From Pseudomonas guariconensis (GTDB lineage: Bacteria; Pseudomonadota; Gammaproteobacteria; Pseudomonadales; Pseudomonadaceae), in NCBI RefSeq assembly GCF_015680235.1, contig NZ_JADLJL010000037.1:1-48275 (forward strand): DNA of 48,275 nt, written 5' to 3'. Both the position numbers and the translations under genes were made by a program. Position 1 is the first letter of the stretch; each line of letters opens with the position of its first letter. Shown here piece after piece: positions 1 through 7,630 of this stretch. A model generated the notes under the pieces. That model ran no database searches, had not been told where the DNA came from, and saw nothing but the letters and a program-made list of their open reading frames with translations.

Positions 1-45
1 TTTTTTTTTTTGTTGTGGTGTGTGTGTGGGGGGGGGGGGGGGGTC
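1..45. other. low-complexity contig end, probable sequencing or assembly artefact
   Basis: The first 45 bases are a T run, then GT repeats, then a run of 16 G. This composition is unlike anything else in the window and interrupts a conserved FecR domain. It is most simply a failed assembly end. Confidence 0.7.
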
Positions 46-531
46 CGGCGCCCGCCCCCCCGGGGCCAGGGTCACACGCACGTCGTCGTTATCCAGGCGC
101 CGGACATTGAACAGGGTGCCGCGAACCTCGACCCTGGCGGTGCCGGCCGACACCACGAACGGCCGGTACACAGCGGCAGCGACATCGAACAGCACCTGCC
201 CGGCACGCAAGTCGACCTGGCGGCTGAGCAGGCGCCAATGCACCTCGACATGGCTGGCGCTGTCGAGTAGCAGCGTGCTGCCATCGTCCAGGACCAGGGA
301 ACGTCGCTCGCCGATGGCGGTATCGAAGCGCTCGGTCTTGTACGCCGGGTTCAGCCACGCCAGTGCTCCACAGGCGAGCGCGATCGAAAGCGCGATGCCG
401 ACGACCTTGGACGCCCTGCGCGGCCTTGGCTCGCAAGCCGGTAGCGGAAACAAGGTTTTCAGCGTTTCCCGATGACGCCCCAAGGCCTCGTCCACCGGCG
501 CAGGCCCGGTTTTCTTCGAAGGGCTGGTCAT
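1..531 (-). CDS. FecR-type anti-sigma / signal-transducing membrane regulator (partial, runs off window)
   Basis: The predicted protein starts with ATG at 531 inside the overlapping ATGA of the sigma factor stop. A short cytoplasmic N-terminus is followed by one hydrophobic segment (about residues 45-62, VVGIALSIALACGALAW). A FecR periplasmic domain then begins: the family pattern GERRSLVLDDGSTLLLD, ..LRAGQVLFDV, ..PFVVSAG and VEVRGTLFNV is clear. FecR proteins sit in the inner membrane and pass a signal from a TonB-dependent receptor to the partner sigma factor. Reading continues to about base 56, after which the sequence is a G run, GT repeats and a T run, so the C-terminal half is missing. 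The N-terminus lacks the long FecR N-terminal DUF4880-like domain, so it is a short version or a divergent one. A TonB-dependent receptor gene would be expected beyond the edge; that is inference. Confidence 0.85.
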   Translation of the reverse strand, partial: MTSPSKKTGPAPVDEALGRHRETLKTLFPLPACEPRPRRASKVVGIALSIALACGALAWLNPAYKTERFDTAIGERRSLVLDDGSTLLLDSASHVEVHWRLLSRQVDLRAGQVLFDVAAAVYRPFVVSAGTARVEVRGTLFNVRRLDNDDVRVTLAPGGRAPDPPPPPTHTPQQKKK

Positions 532-1052
532 GGATGAACCTCGCCACGACCGAGCCGCTCCCTGCAGGTGGCCAACCCCAAGCGCAGGTGCTTTTCGACG
601 GTCTTGATGGAAATGCCAAGGCGCGTGGCCACTTCCGCCTGGGGGATTTCATGGATCTTGTGCATGACGAATACAGCCTGGCAACGCGGGGGAAGGGCGG
701 CAATGGCGTCGACGAGCAGTTGGAACTCGTGCTCGGCTTCATGTCGGCCCACAGGTGTCGCTGCTGTACAGACGACCTCGGGCAGCTCGGGCAGGGCATC
801 CACCCACGCGGCACGGCGACGCTCGCTTCGATAGCGACTGACCGCCGTATCGTGGGAAATTTTCCGTAGCAGGGCAAGGGGTGTGCGCACGTCCTCTTTC
901 TCATCGCGTTCGAGCAACTGCACGCACACGTCATGCACCACATCGCGCGCCGTGCTCCTGTCGCCAAAACGGCGGCGAACATGGTCCACGAGTTCGTCAT
1001 AGTGACGGACCAAGGTGGACAGCAGCGTTGGTTTGGCGGGATCGAGCGACAC
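528..1052 (-). CDS. FecI-type ECF sigma factor
   Basis: ECF sigma factor of about 174 aa that would direct RNA polymerase to a promoter of an iron-uptake or similar receptor gene. Region 2 is seen as DHVRRRFGDRSTARDVVHDVCVQLLE and region 4 as IAALPPRCQAVFVMHKIHEIPQ...VATRLGISIKTVEKHL, a normal helix-turn-helix for this family. The GTG start at 1052 (VSLDPAKPT) gives the usual family length; a GTG at 1127 would add 25 residues that look unlike a sigma N-terminus. Neither start has a strong ribosome site. It overlaps the fecR-like gene by ATGA, so the two are translationally coupled and make a sigma/anti-sigma pair. A Fur-like A+T stretch lies just upstream. Confidence 0.88.
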   Translation of the reverse strand: MSLDPAKPTLLSTLVRHYDELVDHVRRRFGDRSTARDVVHDVCVQLLERDEKEDVRTPLALLRKISHDTAVSRYRSERRRAAWVDALPELPEVVCTAATPVGRHEAEHEFQLLVDAIAALPPRCQAVFVMHKIHEIPQAEVATRLGISIKTVEKHLRLGLATCRERLGRGEVHP

Positions 1053-1100
1053 GATGCACCCAGGAAAAGGAGCTTGGCTCCGGAGAAAGGATGCGAGTGT

Positions 1101-1123
1101 AAATGAGAAATAATCGCGAATAA
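1101..1123. promoter_or_regulatory. possible Fur box upstream of the FecI-type sigma gene
   Basis: AAATGAGAAATAATCGCGAAT resembles the GATAAT-type hexamer arrays bound by Fur (TGAGAA, AATAAT). It lies about 50 bp upstream of the chosen sigma start. The match is only partial; the call rests mainly on the family, in which FecI-type genes are often Fur-controlled. Confidence 0.3.
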
Positions 1124-1200
1124 ACACCCTCTATCGCAAAGGACGAAAAGCTCAGCTTGCCGTCCCCCCTCTCACCTAACACCTTACCTCCTATGAAGAC

Positions 1201-1243
1201 ACAAGCGGGCTCGTCCCGCGATGGGGCGCGCAGCGGCCCCAGA
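1201..1243. repeat. REP-like palindrome
   Basis: AAGCGGGCTCGTCCCGCGAT followed by GGGGC...GCCCC. This is the core of the putida-group REP, placed in the gap between hxsA and the sigma factor gene. Confidence 0.6.
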
Positions 1244-1332
1244 TTGCTTGATTGACATGCACTTGCCTTGTAGCCGGCTGATCGATGCCCAGACGGACTC
1301 CGGAATAGGCGCTGGATTCAATCTGAAGCGAC

Positions 1333-1941
1333 TTAAGGAATCTTGATACCCAACGCATTCAGCGATGGCGTATCCATCCGGCCATTCACGGTCAGCCCAC
1401 TGTCCATTTGAAAAGCCATCAATGCGCCACGTGTCGCTTTGCCCATCACCCCATCAATGGCGCCTTGATAGTACTGGCGCACCATCAGCGCGGTCTGCAC
1501 ACGTGTTACCAGGTTGTTTTTCTGCTCACGGGTCGCGCGGCTATTTGAAGTATTCGAACTTCTCCCGCTGTTGGCACTAGACGATTGATAAAGGCTGTTG
1601 CTGCTTGAGGTACCGCTCGAAGTACTGGGCGCGCTGTAGCTCCGGGTAGTGGTAACGGGTGGGCTGTAGTAGCGAGGCGCGCTATAGCCTCCCGAGCCGC
1701 TGTAATGAGAACTGTGCGAACTGTGGGACCGGTGTGAACTGTGCGAGCGATGTGCCGCATAAATATTCACAGTGTCTGGCGCATTGAGCGTATCGGCAAA
1801 TACCGGGGGTTGTAACTTGTCGTTGGATTGCCAGTTCGCATCGGCGAGCGACATATGGCCAGCTTGTGCCAGGGTAGTACCTGCCATCGGCAGCAGGCCG
1901 ACCCCACTGATCAGGACTTTCCAGCGGTCGAGCAATTTCAC
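1333..1941 (-). CDS. hxsA: His-Xaa-Ser repeat protein HxsA
   Basis: Secreted 202-aa protein and presumed substrate of the adjacent radical SAM enzymes. Residues 1-27 form a Sec signal peptide ending in TTLAQA. Residues 64-81 are six consecutive His-Xaa-Ser triplets (HRS HSS HRS HSS HSS HYS; bases 1699-1752), the defining feature of the HxsA family. A Ser/Thr/Tyr-rich linker (82-135) follows, then a C-terminal domain (about 142-200) with the peptidoglycan-binding-1 pattern VQTALMVRQYYQGAIDGVMGKATRGAL..FQ...GL.VNG. There is no cysteine. Start is GTG at 1941, overlapping the hxsC stop as GTGA. Family knowledge: HxsA occurs with HxsB, HxsC and HxsD. The modification and role are not known to me; that the His-Xaa-Ser repeat is the modified part is inference. 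Confidence 0.9.
   Translation of the reverse strand: MKLLDRWKVLISGVGLLPMAGTTLAQAGHMSLADANWQSNDKLQPPVFADTLNAPDTVNIYAAHRSHSSHRSHSSHSSHYSGSGGYSAPRYYSPPVTTTRSYSAPSTSSGTSSSNSLYQSSSANSGRSSNTSNSRATREQKNNLVTRVQTALMVRQYYQGAIDGVMGKATRGALMAFQMDSGLTVNGRMDTPSLNALGIKIP
1699..1752 (-). repeat. six His-Xaa-Ser triplets in hxsA
   Basis: Nine-base repeats encoding HRS/HSS/HYS six times in a row with no interruption. The second position varies (Arg, Ser, Tyr) while His and Ser are fixed, so selection is on the amino-acid pattern. Confidence 0.9.
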
Positions 1942-3176
1942 TGTGCACTCCTTGCATAGACGCTAAAGGCGTCGGTCGATAGTGGTTGTACGCCGCGGCT
2001 TTGCCAGCGGTCGGTGTGGGATTTGAAGAAGCCGGAGCAGTGTTTGACGGCAGCGCATTGCTGACAGGTATCGATGAACAGGTTCTTCCAGTCCGAGATG
2101 CTCTGGCGGGCGAAACGCGAGAGGTGGGCCGGGATCAGGCACAGAGGCAGGTTGTAGATCGAAACCGGCACTGCGCGGTTGAACAGAAAATACACGGCCT
2201 GGCTCAACGACTCCTGATAATCCAGCGGGTCGATCCAAAGTTCTTCGTAGTGTTTTCTGGCCAGGCCGGTACTTTCGATACCCATCAGGGCAACATGTCG
2301 CACGAAGGGCAGGTTCCTGAACACATAGTGGGCCAGCTCGGGCAAGCGTGGCGTGGTCAGGCGATTGAGTACTACGCGTATTTCGATGACCTGGTTGGCG
2401 CGCGCCAGATTGTAAAGGCCTTGCAGGGTTTCACTGAAAGCGCCTGGAGCCTGCACCACATGGTCATGGTCTTCGGCGTTGTCGGCATACAGCGGGATGC
2501 CCCAGCTCAACTGGGGGTGGTCGATGGCAGTGAGCGCTGCGATCCAGCTTGGGTCTTGCAACAGGCGCCCGTTACTGAGCACATGAATGGATTTCTGTGG
2601 CAAAACGGCTTTGCACTTGGCCAGGATTTCGAGCAGGCCATCACGATAAAGCGTTGGCTCTCCGCCGCTGACCCCCAGATTTTCCTCGCCCGCGTCCATC
2701 AGGTCGATCAGCCGTAGGTTCTCTTCGATGTGCCAACGATCATCGATATCTTTGGGCGGCTGCGAGCACATCAGGCAAAGGCTGTTGCATCGATCCGTCA
2801 TGAACAACAGGTTGCTGTCTGAGCCCCGTCGATAGAGCACTCGTACCAACGCGTTGCCTGGTGTGATGGCGATGACATCGCCGGGCTGCACGACATTTGC
2901 ATCTTTGGGGGTGTGCAGGTGTAGCCGGGTGTTCTCGAAGTCTGCGATCAACGGCTCCGGGGTCAGGAATCCGCCTACCGGCAATGAGAGCAGATGCGGG
3001 TTCCGCAGTCGTTGTTCGTTTGGCAGCCAAAGCACCAGGTCTCCGAACTCAGCGCTTCCGGCACAAACAGCCAGGCCTTGTTCGATGAATTCATCCAGGG
3101 AGATGACCTTGAGCAGCTTTGGCTCACTCAGATGATGGATTTCGAAATGGGTCTCTTTACGCAGCATCGCCGTCAT
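1938..3176 (-). CDS. hxsC: radical SAM maturase HxsC
   Basis: Radical SAM enzyme of 412 aa. The SAM-binding [4Fe-4S] motif CNSLCLMC is at Cys130, Cys134 and Cys137, followed by the GGEPT motif at 171-175. The first ~115 residues are an extra N-terminal domain with no recognisable motif. Three C-terminal cysteines (Cys371, Cys374, Cys380 in TCQQCAAVKHC) could hold part of an auxiliary cluster. It matches the HxsC half of the His-Xaa-Ser system. ATG at 3176 overlaps the hxsB stop as ATGA, and its own stop overlaps hxsA, so the operon is tightly coupled. It presumably acts in the cytoplasm before HxsA export. The chemistry is unknown. Confidence 0.88.
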   Translation of the reverse strand: MTAMLRKETHFEIHHLSEPKLLKVISLDEFIEQGLAVCAGSAEFGDLVLWLPNEQRLRNPHLLSLPVGGFLTPEPLIADFENTRLHLHTPKDANVVQPGDVIAITPGNALVRVLYRRGSDSNLLFMTDRCNSLCLMCSQPPKDIDDRWHIEENLRLIDLMDAGEENLGVSGGEPTLYRDGLLEILAKCKAVLPQKSIHVLSNGRLLQDPSWIAALTAIDHPQLSWGIPLYADNAEDHDHVVQAPGAFSETLQGLYNLARANQVIEIRVVLNRLTTPRLPELAHYVFRNLPFVRHVALMGIESTGLARKHYEELWIDPLDYQESLSQAVYFLFNRAVPVSIYNLPLCLIPAHLSRFARQSISDWKNLFIDTCQQCAAVKHCSGFFKSHTDRWQSRGVQPLSTDAFSVYARSAQ

Positions 3177-4675
3177 CCCCTGTAACCCGGGAAACGAACG
3201 TCGTTATAGGAGTGCCTGTTCAACCAGGACAGCAGCACCCTTTGAATGTTGTCGTCTCCATCGCGAAGCAGGCCGAATAAATACTTGAGCAGCCCCATGT
3301 TCTTCTTGCAGAAACTGCTGAACACCCGGTGTCCGATCGGATCAGCCTGGCGGGCATAGTGTTCGACCGGGTCAGCACCACAGTACGGAACAAGTGCACA
3401 GTCGGAGCAGCCCGGCAATGCTTCTGCAACGCCACTGGCGAGCAACGCATCCATAACGGGCGATGCGAGTAATTCAGACAGGGGTTGCTGCACGGTGCCG
3501 AGCCTCAAACCATCTTCACCCATCTCCAGCAACATTCGGGCTTCGTCCGAGGGATAGACGTGACCGTCATAGTTGTAAACCAGCGCTGCCGTGCCTGCGC
3601 CAGCAGGGGAACGCAGGTCCACATAGCCGCAGGAGAAAGGTGTCAGGATATTCTTCAGCAATAGGCTTGTATAAGACTCCGAGAGATAGACGCCCTGTTG
3701 GTTGATATCGAGCAAATAGGTCAGGGCCTTCTTGTAGAAGGCCAGGTAGCGCTCGATAGGATAATCAAGGCGATGGGCACTTTTGGTAGCGAATCCATAA
3801 GGGCTCAACGGCCGAAGCGAGATGGTGGAGAAGCCTTGGTTCACATACTCATCGATGATCGCCTCAGGTTGCTCGAGGCTTCTGGAAGTCAGCGTGGTCA
3901 GCGCGGAAACTGCATCATGGCCAAGGCGCTCACGGACCCACTGGATGCCTTTTACAGTGCGTTCGTAGGAATCCCGTGACGGAGTAGGACGGTTGGCATT
4001 GTGCAAGGCGGCCGGTCCATCCAGCGAGGTCGAAAACTGGATGCGATGTTGTTCTGCGAAGTCGAGTATTTCGTTCGTCAGGTGGTGCAGCGTGGTGGTG
4101 ATGACGAACTGGATATCCCGTTGCTCGAGCACGTTCCTCTCAACGATCCATTCGATGATTTGACGGACACGCTCAAAGGCCAGAAGCGGCTCGCCACCCT
4201 GAAACTCCACAGTCAGTGCAGGAGCATTCGATTCGAAAAGACGATCGACAGCCGCCAATGCATCCGTTTGCGACAGGTCATGGCCCGAACCACCTAGAGG
4301 GGCGCGCGAAACTTGGCAATATTGGCAGGTGTGATTGCAGCGCAATGTAACCACGAACAAGTGCAGCGCAGGGCCTTCGAGCAGAAAGTCCTTACGGCTG
4401 CGATACTGCGCGGCCATTTCCGGGAATGGGTCGTGGCGGCCTGGTTCGTAGATGAAGTGGCGAGCCAGCAGGTCCTTGAAAAAAGGCGTACCCGCTTGAA
4501 CGTCGAAGTAACTGAGGGCTCGTAACTGCGCCTCGGTCACGTGCATGTACTCACCGGTATCGGAGGTGAGCAGGATGTCACGGTCATGTCCCGTGTTCAT
4601 GCGAATGAATCGGAAAGGCAGCAAGCGGTAGTGCTTGGCGTCTGTCGCAATCAGCGTCACTGCGGAATCCCGCAT
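3173..4675 (-). CDS. hxsB: radical SAM maturase HxsB with SPASM-like C-terminus
   Basis: Radical SAM peptide maturase of 500 aa. CNHTCQYC (Cys113, Cys117, Cys120) binds the SAM cluster and GGEP is at 160-163. The SLDGP motif at about 217-221 is typical of peptide-modifying radical SAM enzymes such as anSME. The C-terminus carries Cys349, Cys423, Cys426, Cys432 and Cys456 in a SPASM-like spacing (GCSDCALVPYC...FC), predicting auxiliary Fe-S clusters. An N-terminal region (1-100) before the barrel could bind HxsD or the substrate. ATG at 4675 lies 19 bases inside hxsD. Met26 is a possible alternative start. Together with HxsC it gives two non-identical radical SAM proteins for one substrate. 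Confidence 0.88.
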   Translation of the reverse strand: MRDSAVTLIATDAKHYRLLPFRFIRMNTGHDRDILLTSDTGEYMHVTEAQLRALSYFDVQAGTPFFKDLLARHFIYEPGRHDPFPEMAAQYRSRKDFLLEGPALHLFVVTLRCNHTCQYCQVSRAPLGGSGHDLSQTDALAAVDRLFESNAPALTVEFQGGEPLLAFERVRQIIEWIVERNVLEQRDIQFVITTTLHHLTNEILDFAEQHRIQFSTSLDGPAALHNANRPTPSRDSYERTVKGIQWVRERLGHDAVSALTTLTSRSLEQPEAIIDEYVNQGFSTISLRPLSPYGFATKSAHRLDYPIERYLAFYKKALTYLLDINQQGVYLSESYTSLLLKNILTPFSCGYVDLRSPAGAGTAALVYNYDGHVYPSDEARMLLEMGEDGLRLGTVQQPLSELLASPVMDALLASGVAEALPGCSDCALVPYCGADPVEHYARQADPIGHRVFSSFCKKNMGLLKYLFGLLRDGDDNIQRVLLSWLNRHSYNDVRFPGYRG

Positions 4676-4956
4676 CCAGCGAGTGCGGCTCGGGTCAGAG
4701 CTTCACGCAACCCTGCGGTTTCTTGGTTGATGTGGGCGCGCAGGGCGAAGTCGTTCAAATGTTGGAGGATCAGCGTATTTATCTGCTCCGGGGAAAGCAT
4801 CAGCCTTGCTTCGGCGGGGAACGCCGTGAGGCTGATTTGGTCGGTTTCAATGCCGACTTGGATCGCGACAGTGTCGGCCAGAGAGTAAGCGGCACGTTGC
4901 ACTACGCTCAGAGGATAGGCTGCGCTGTCGAGTTTCAGCGTTACTGGCCATGTCAT
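4657..4956 (-). CDS. hxsD: His-Xaa-Ser system protein HxsD
   Basis: Small 99-aa protein with no signal peptide or membrane segment. It is the first gene of the operon and has a good ribosome site (AAGGA about 8 bases before ATG 4956). Size, position and the N-terminal pattern (DSAAYPLSVVQRAAYSLADTVAIQVGIE) fit HxsD, the third conserved partner of the His-Xaa-Ser system. Its size suggests an accessory or substrate-recognition protein, comparable in place to the small peptide-binding partners of other radical SAM peptide systems; this comparison is inference. It contains one Cys near the C-terminus (ALAGCGI). Confidence 0.8.
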   Translation of the reverse strand: MTWPVTLKLDSAAYPLSVVQRAAYSLADTVAIQVGIETDQISLTAFPAEARLMLSPEQINTLILQHLNDFALRAHINQETAGLREALTRAALAGCGIPQ

Positions 4957-5020
4957 CGGAACCGGTCCTTCAAATCCGTTGAATACGTGTGGATTTTGCC
5001 GGTTGAAGAGGCGTTATGCC

Positions 5021-5060
5021 ATCATATTTTTTACATTTTCATACATTTGTCCGGCGTGGT
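5021..5060 (-). promoter_or_regulatory. AT-rich candidate promoter of the hxs operon
   Basis: Read on the minus strand, an A+T-rich stretch holds TATGAT (+ strand 5021-5026), a good -10, about 65 bp before hxsD. No convincing -35 hexamer lies at the normal distance, so an activator or another sigma factor may be needed. Confidence 0.3.
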
Positions 5061-5132
5061 GGGTAGTTCACCTCGCAGGTTACGGTGTTGGCCTGATTCA
5101 GGCGGAAGAAATATCGGGGCTCGATGTGCTAG

Positions 5133-6047
5133 TCAAAGACTCTCAGGGTCGCCAAAGAACATCTGTATCCGCGACCTCAGCCAACGCTCGGCCGGATCAT
5201 TGTCCTGGGCGCCGCGCCAGGCCATGTGCAGCTCGAAGCTGCGTACGTCAAGGGGCAGGTCCTCGGCGCGCAGGCCTCCGGCGGCCGTGAGAGCGTCGGC
5301 AGTGTAGTCGGGCACCGTGGCGACGATATCGGTGCCGGCCAGCAGGCTGCCCAGGCCGTTGAACTGGGGCACGGCCAGGACCACGTGGCGCTTGCGACCG
5401 ACCTCCTCCAGGGCTTCGTCGATAAAACCGGAAAGATCGCCCGCGAACGATACCAGCGCATGGGGGCGGGCGCAGAAGTCATCCAGGCTGATGGCGCCGG
5501 GCATGCTGTCGGCGCGCAGCAGCTTGGGCTTGCTGCGGCGCAGCACCTTGCGCTTGGCGTTGGCCGGCAGCTCGTTGGTGTAGCTCACGCCGACCGAAAT
5601 TTCGCCCGAGGCCAGCAGCGTGGGCATCAGCAGGTAGTTGACCCGGCGCACCACCAGCACGATCCCCGGCGCCTCGGCGCGGATGCGCTTGAGCAACTGG
5701 GGCAGCAAGGCGAATTCGGCATCGTCGGACAAGCCGATGCGAAACACCGAGGTGCTGGTGGCGGGGTCGAACTCGGCGGCGCGGCTGACCGCGGTAGAGA
5801 TCGAGTCCAGTGCCGGGGAGAGCAGGGCGAAGATCTCTTGGGCCCGAGCCGAGGGCTCCATGCTGCGCCCGGTGCGCACGAACAGCGGGTCGTCGAACAG
5901 GGTGCGCAGGCGCGACAAGGCCGCGCTGATGGCCGGCTGGCCGAGGAACAGCTTCTCGGCTGCACGGGTCACGCTGCGCTCGTGCATGAGCGTTTCGAAC
6001 ACGATCAGCAGGTTCAGGTCTACGCGACGCAGGTCGTTACGGTTCAT
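5133..6047 (-). CDS. mexT: LysR-family regulator MexT
   Basis: LysR-type activator of 304 aa. The N-terminal winged helix DLNLLIVFETLMHERSVTRAAEKLFLGQPAISAALSRLR is followed by a substrate-binding domain; the C-terminal AWRGAQDNDPAERWLRSRI is also as I remember for MexT. In P. aeruginosa MexT activates the efflux operon mexEF-oprN and mexS in response to electrophile or disulfide stress. Here it is divergent from mexS, as expected, but mexEF-oprN is not adjacent; the hxs operon lies behind it. The start at 6047 is fixed by the conserved N-terminus. No truncation or frameshift of the kind that inactivates MexT in some strains is seen. Confidence 0.85.
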   Translation of the reverse strand: MNRNDLRRVDLNLLIVFETLMHERSVTRAAEKLFLGQPAISAALSRLRTLFDDPLFVRTGRSMEPSARAQEIFALLSPALDSISTAVSRAAEFDPATSTSVFRIGLSDDAEFALLPQLLKRIRAEAPGIVLVVRRVNYLLMPTLLASGEISVGVSYTNELPANAKRKVLRRSKPKLLRADSMPGAISLDDFCARPHALVSFAGDLSGFIDEALEEVGRKRHVVLAVPQFNGLGSLLAGTDIVATVPDYTADALTAAGGLRAEDLPLDVRSFELHMAWRGAQDNDPAERWLRSRIQMFFGDPESL

Positions 6048-6150
6048 CGATACGCTTCGCCTTGAAGGGGGCAGGGGTGAATCTTAAGGCCAAAGGCTGT
6101 TACCCTGCATCGATTTCCGGGTGCCAATGCAAGGAATTGCCAGGGGCCCA

Positions 6151-6174
6151 ATCGATGACAGGCATGTCGACTAT
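6151..6174 (+). promoter_or_regulatory. degenerate nod-box-like MexT site between mexT and mexS
   Basis: ATCG-N15-ACTAT with the halves at the spacing of the reported MexT box (ATCA-N5-GTCGAT-N4-ACYAT). The outer ATC and ACTAT match, but the inner hexamer matches only at its last two bases. It is about 80 bp upstream of mexS, a sensible activator position. Confidence 0.35.
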
Positions 6175-6253
6175 TAATAGCCACTGATGGTCTAACGGCA
6201 AAAGCCCGGATAAAGTCCGTGGTAATACGAGTTTCACACAGGCGAGGTATGCG

Positions 6254-7270
6254 ATGTCCCGCATGATCCGTTTCCACAAGTTCGGCGCGGCCGATGTGCT
6301 CCGTTGCGAGGAGCAGGCCGAACCGTCCCCTGCGGCGGGCGAAGTGCAGATCCGCGTCGAGGCGATCGGCGTCAGCTGGTACGACGTGCTGTGGCGGCAG
6401 AACCTGGCGCCATCCCAGGCGCGTCTGCCGGCGGGTATCGGCCATGAGATGGCCGGCGTGGTGATGGCGGTCGGCGAGGGTGTCGAAGACATCGCGGTCG
6501 GCGACCGGGTGGCCAGTTTCCCTGCCACCAGCGCCAACGACCACCCGGTCTACGGCGATGTCATCGTCCTGCCGCGCACGGCCATCACCCGCTACCCTGA
6601 CGTGCTCACGCCCATCGAGGCCAGTGTCCATTACACCCCGTTGCTGATCGCCTATTTTGCCTATGTCGATCTGGCCCGGGCCAAGGCCGGGCAGACTGCC
6701 CTGGTCACCGATGCCAGCCACTGCGCGGGCCCCGCGTTCGTGCAACTGGGCAAGGCCCTGGGGCTGAGGGTATTCGCTGCCACCAAGGACCCGGAGCAGC
6801 GCGACTACCTGCTGGGCCTGGGCGCCGAGAAGGTGATCGTCACCGAGGAACAGGACCTGCTCATGCAGGTCGGCAAATACACCGATGGCCGCGGCGTGGA
6901 CATGGTCCTCGACGGCATGGGCGGGCCACAGATGTCGCTGTTGGGCGACGTGTTGGCACCACGCGGCAGTCTCGTGCTGTATGGCCTGCAAGGCGGCAAC
7001 CAGACGCCGTTTCCGGCATGTGCCGCGTTCCAGAAGAACATCCAGTTCTACGTGCATTGCATCAGCAACTTCACCGGTAAGCCGGAACTGGGCATCTGCC
7101 AGGACCAGGTGGCGCTGCAGCGTGCGCTGCGCGATATCAACCAGTTCACAGCCGACCAGCTGCTGACGCCACAGATCGTCAAGGTGTATCCGTTCGACCA
7201 AGTGGTCGAAGCCCATCGCTACATGGATGGCTGCCCTTGCGGTGGGCGGATCGTATTGACGATGGAGTGA
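6254..7270 (+). CDS. mexS: MexS, NAD(P)-dependent quinone oxidoreductase-like
   Basis: Medium-chain dehydrogenase/reductase of 338 aa. GroES-like N-terminal half (GIGHEMAGVVMAVGEGVEDIAVGDRVASF) and a Rossmann half (ALVTDASHCAGPAFVQLGKALGLRVFAAT; GRGVDMVLDGMGG). MexS is thought to detoxify an electrophile that triggers MexT, so its loss switches on mexEF-oprN. GAGG sits 8 bases before ATG 6254; Met4 is a weaker alternative. Divergent from mexT and ended by a strong terminator. The assignment rests on the sequence together with the mexT neighbour. Confidence 0.85.
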   Translation: MSRMIRFHKFGAADVLRCEEQAEPSPAAGEVQIRVEAIGVSWYDVLWRQNLAPSQARLPAGIGHEMAGVVMAVGEGVEDIAVGDRVASFPATSANDHPVYGDVIVLPRTAITRYPDVLTPIEASVHYTPLLIAYFAYVDLARAKAGQTALVTDASHCAGPAFVQLGKALGLRVFAATKDPEQRDYLLGLGAEKVIVTEEQDLLMQVGKYTDGRGVDMVLDGMGGPQMSLLGDVLAPRGSLVLYGLQGGNQTPFPACAAFQKNIQFYVHCISNFTGKPELGICQDQVALQRALRDINQFTADQLLTPQIVKVYPFDQVVEAHRYMDGCPCGGRIVLTME

Positions 7271-7334
7271 TCCGCCCGTTGCGCCAGGCACGCTACTCAG
7301 GGCCATTGGCGCACCTTCTCGACTTCACATGAGG

Positions 7335-7370
7335 CCGCCCCGCAGTGCGACGACACTGCGGGGCGGTTTT
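7335..7370 (+). terminator. rho-independent terminator of mexS
   Basis: Perfect 13-bp stem CCGCCCCGCAGTG / CACTGCGGGGCGG with a 6-base loop, followed by TTTT. About 65 bp after the mexS stop. Confidence 0.93.
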
Positions 7371-7630
7371 CTATCCTGATGCATAACGCATTTCTTTGGG
7401 TTATCAGAATGCTCTTACGTAATTAGGGATAATATCTGACAGCTTTTTTGTTTTAGTTGCAGCTGTTGCGGGTGAAGTTTGCCGTTTGACGAAGGGGTGC
7501 TTGATTGTCTCGCTGTTGTCGTTATTAAAATTTGACGCCGCTGAATGGTTTTTTTACCGAGATCTGTATCTTTTATTCGTACCGCAACCTTCGATAATGA
7601 AGCCGTGTCAGTGATTGCAAGGAGCATAAA

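Noticed and set aside
1699..1752. His-Xaa-Ser triplets as chance low complexity
   Set aside because: The His and Ser positions are fixed through six units and the three partner genes of the Hxs system are next to it.
4957..5132. An attachment site or tRNA at the edge of the hxs operon
   Set aside because: No tRNA-like fold, direct repeat or integrase gene was found on either side.
6044..7306. A 420-codon frame antisense to mexS
   Set aside because: Opposite an intact MexS and overlapping the mexT-mexS control region.
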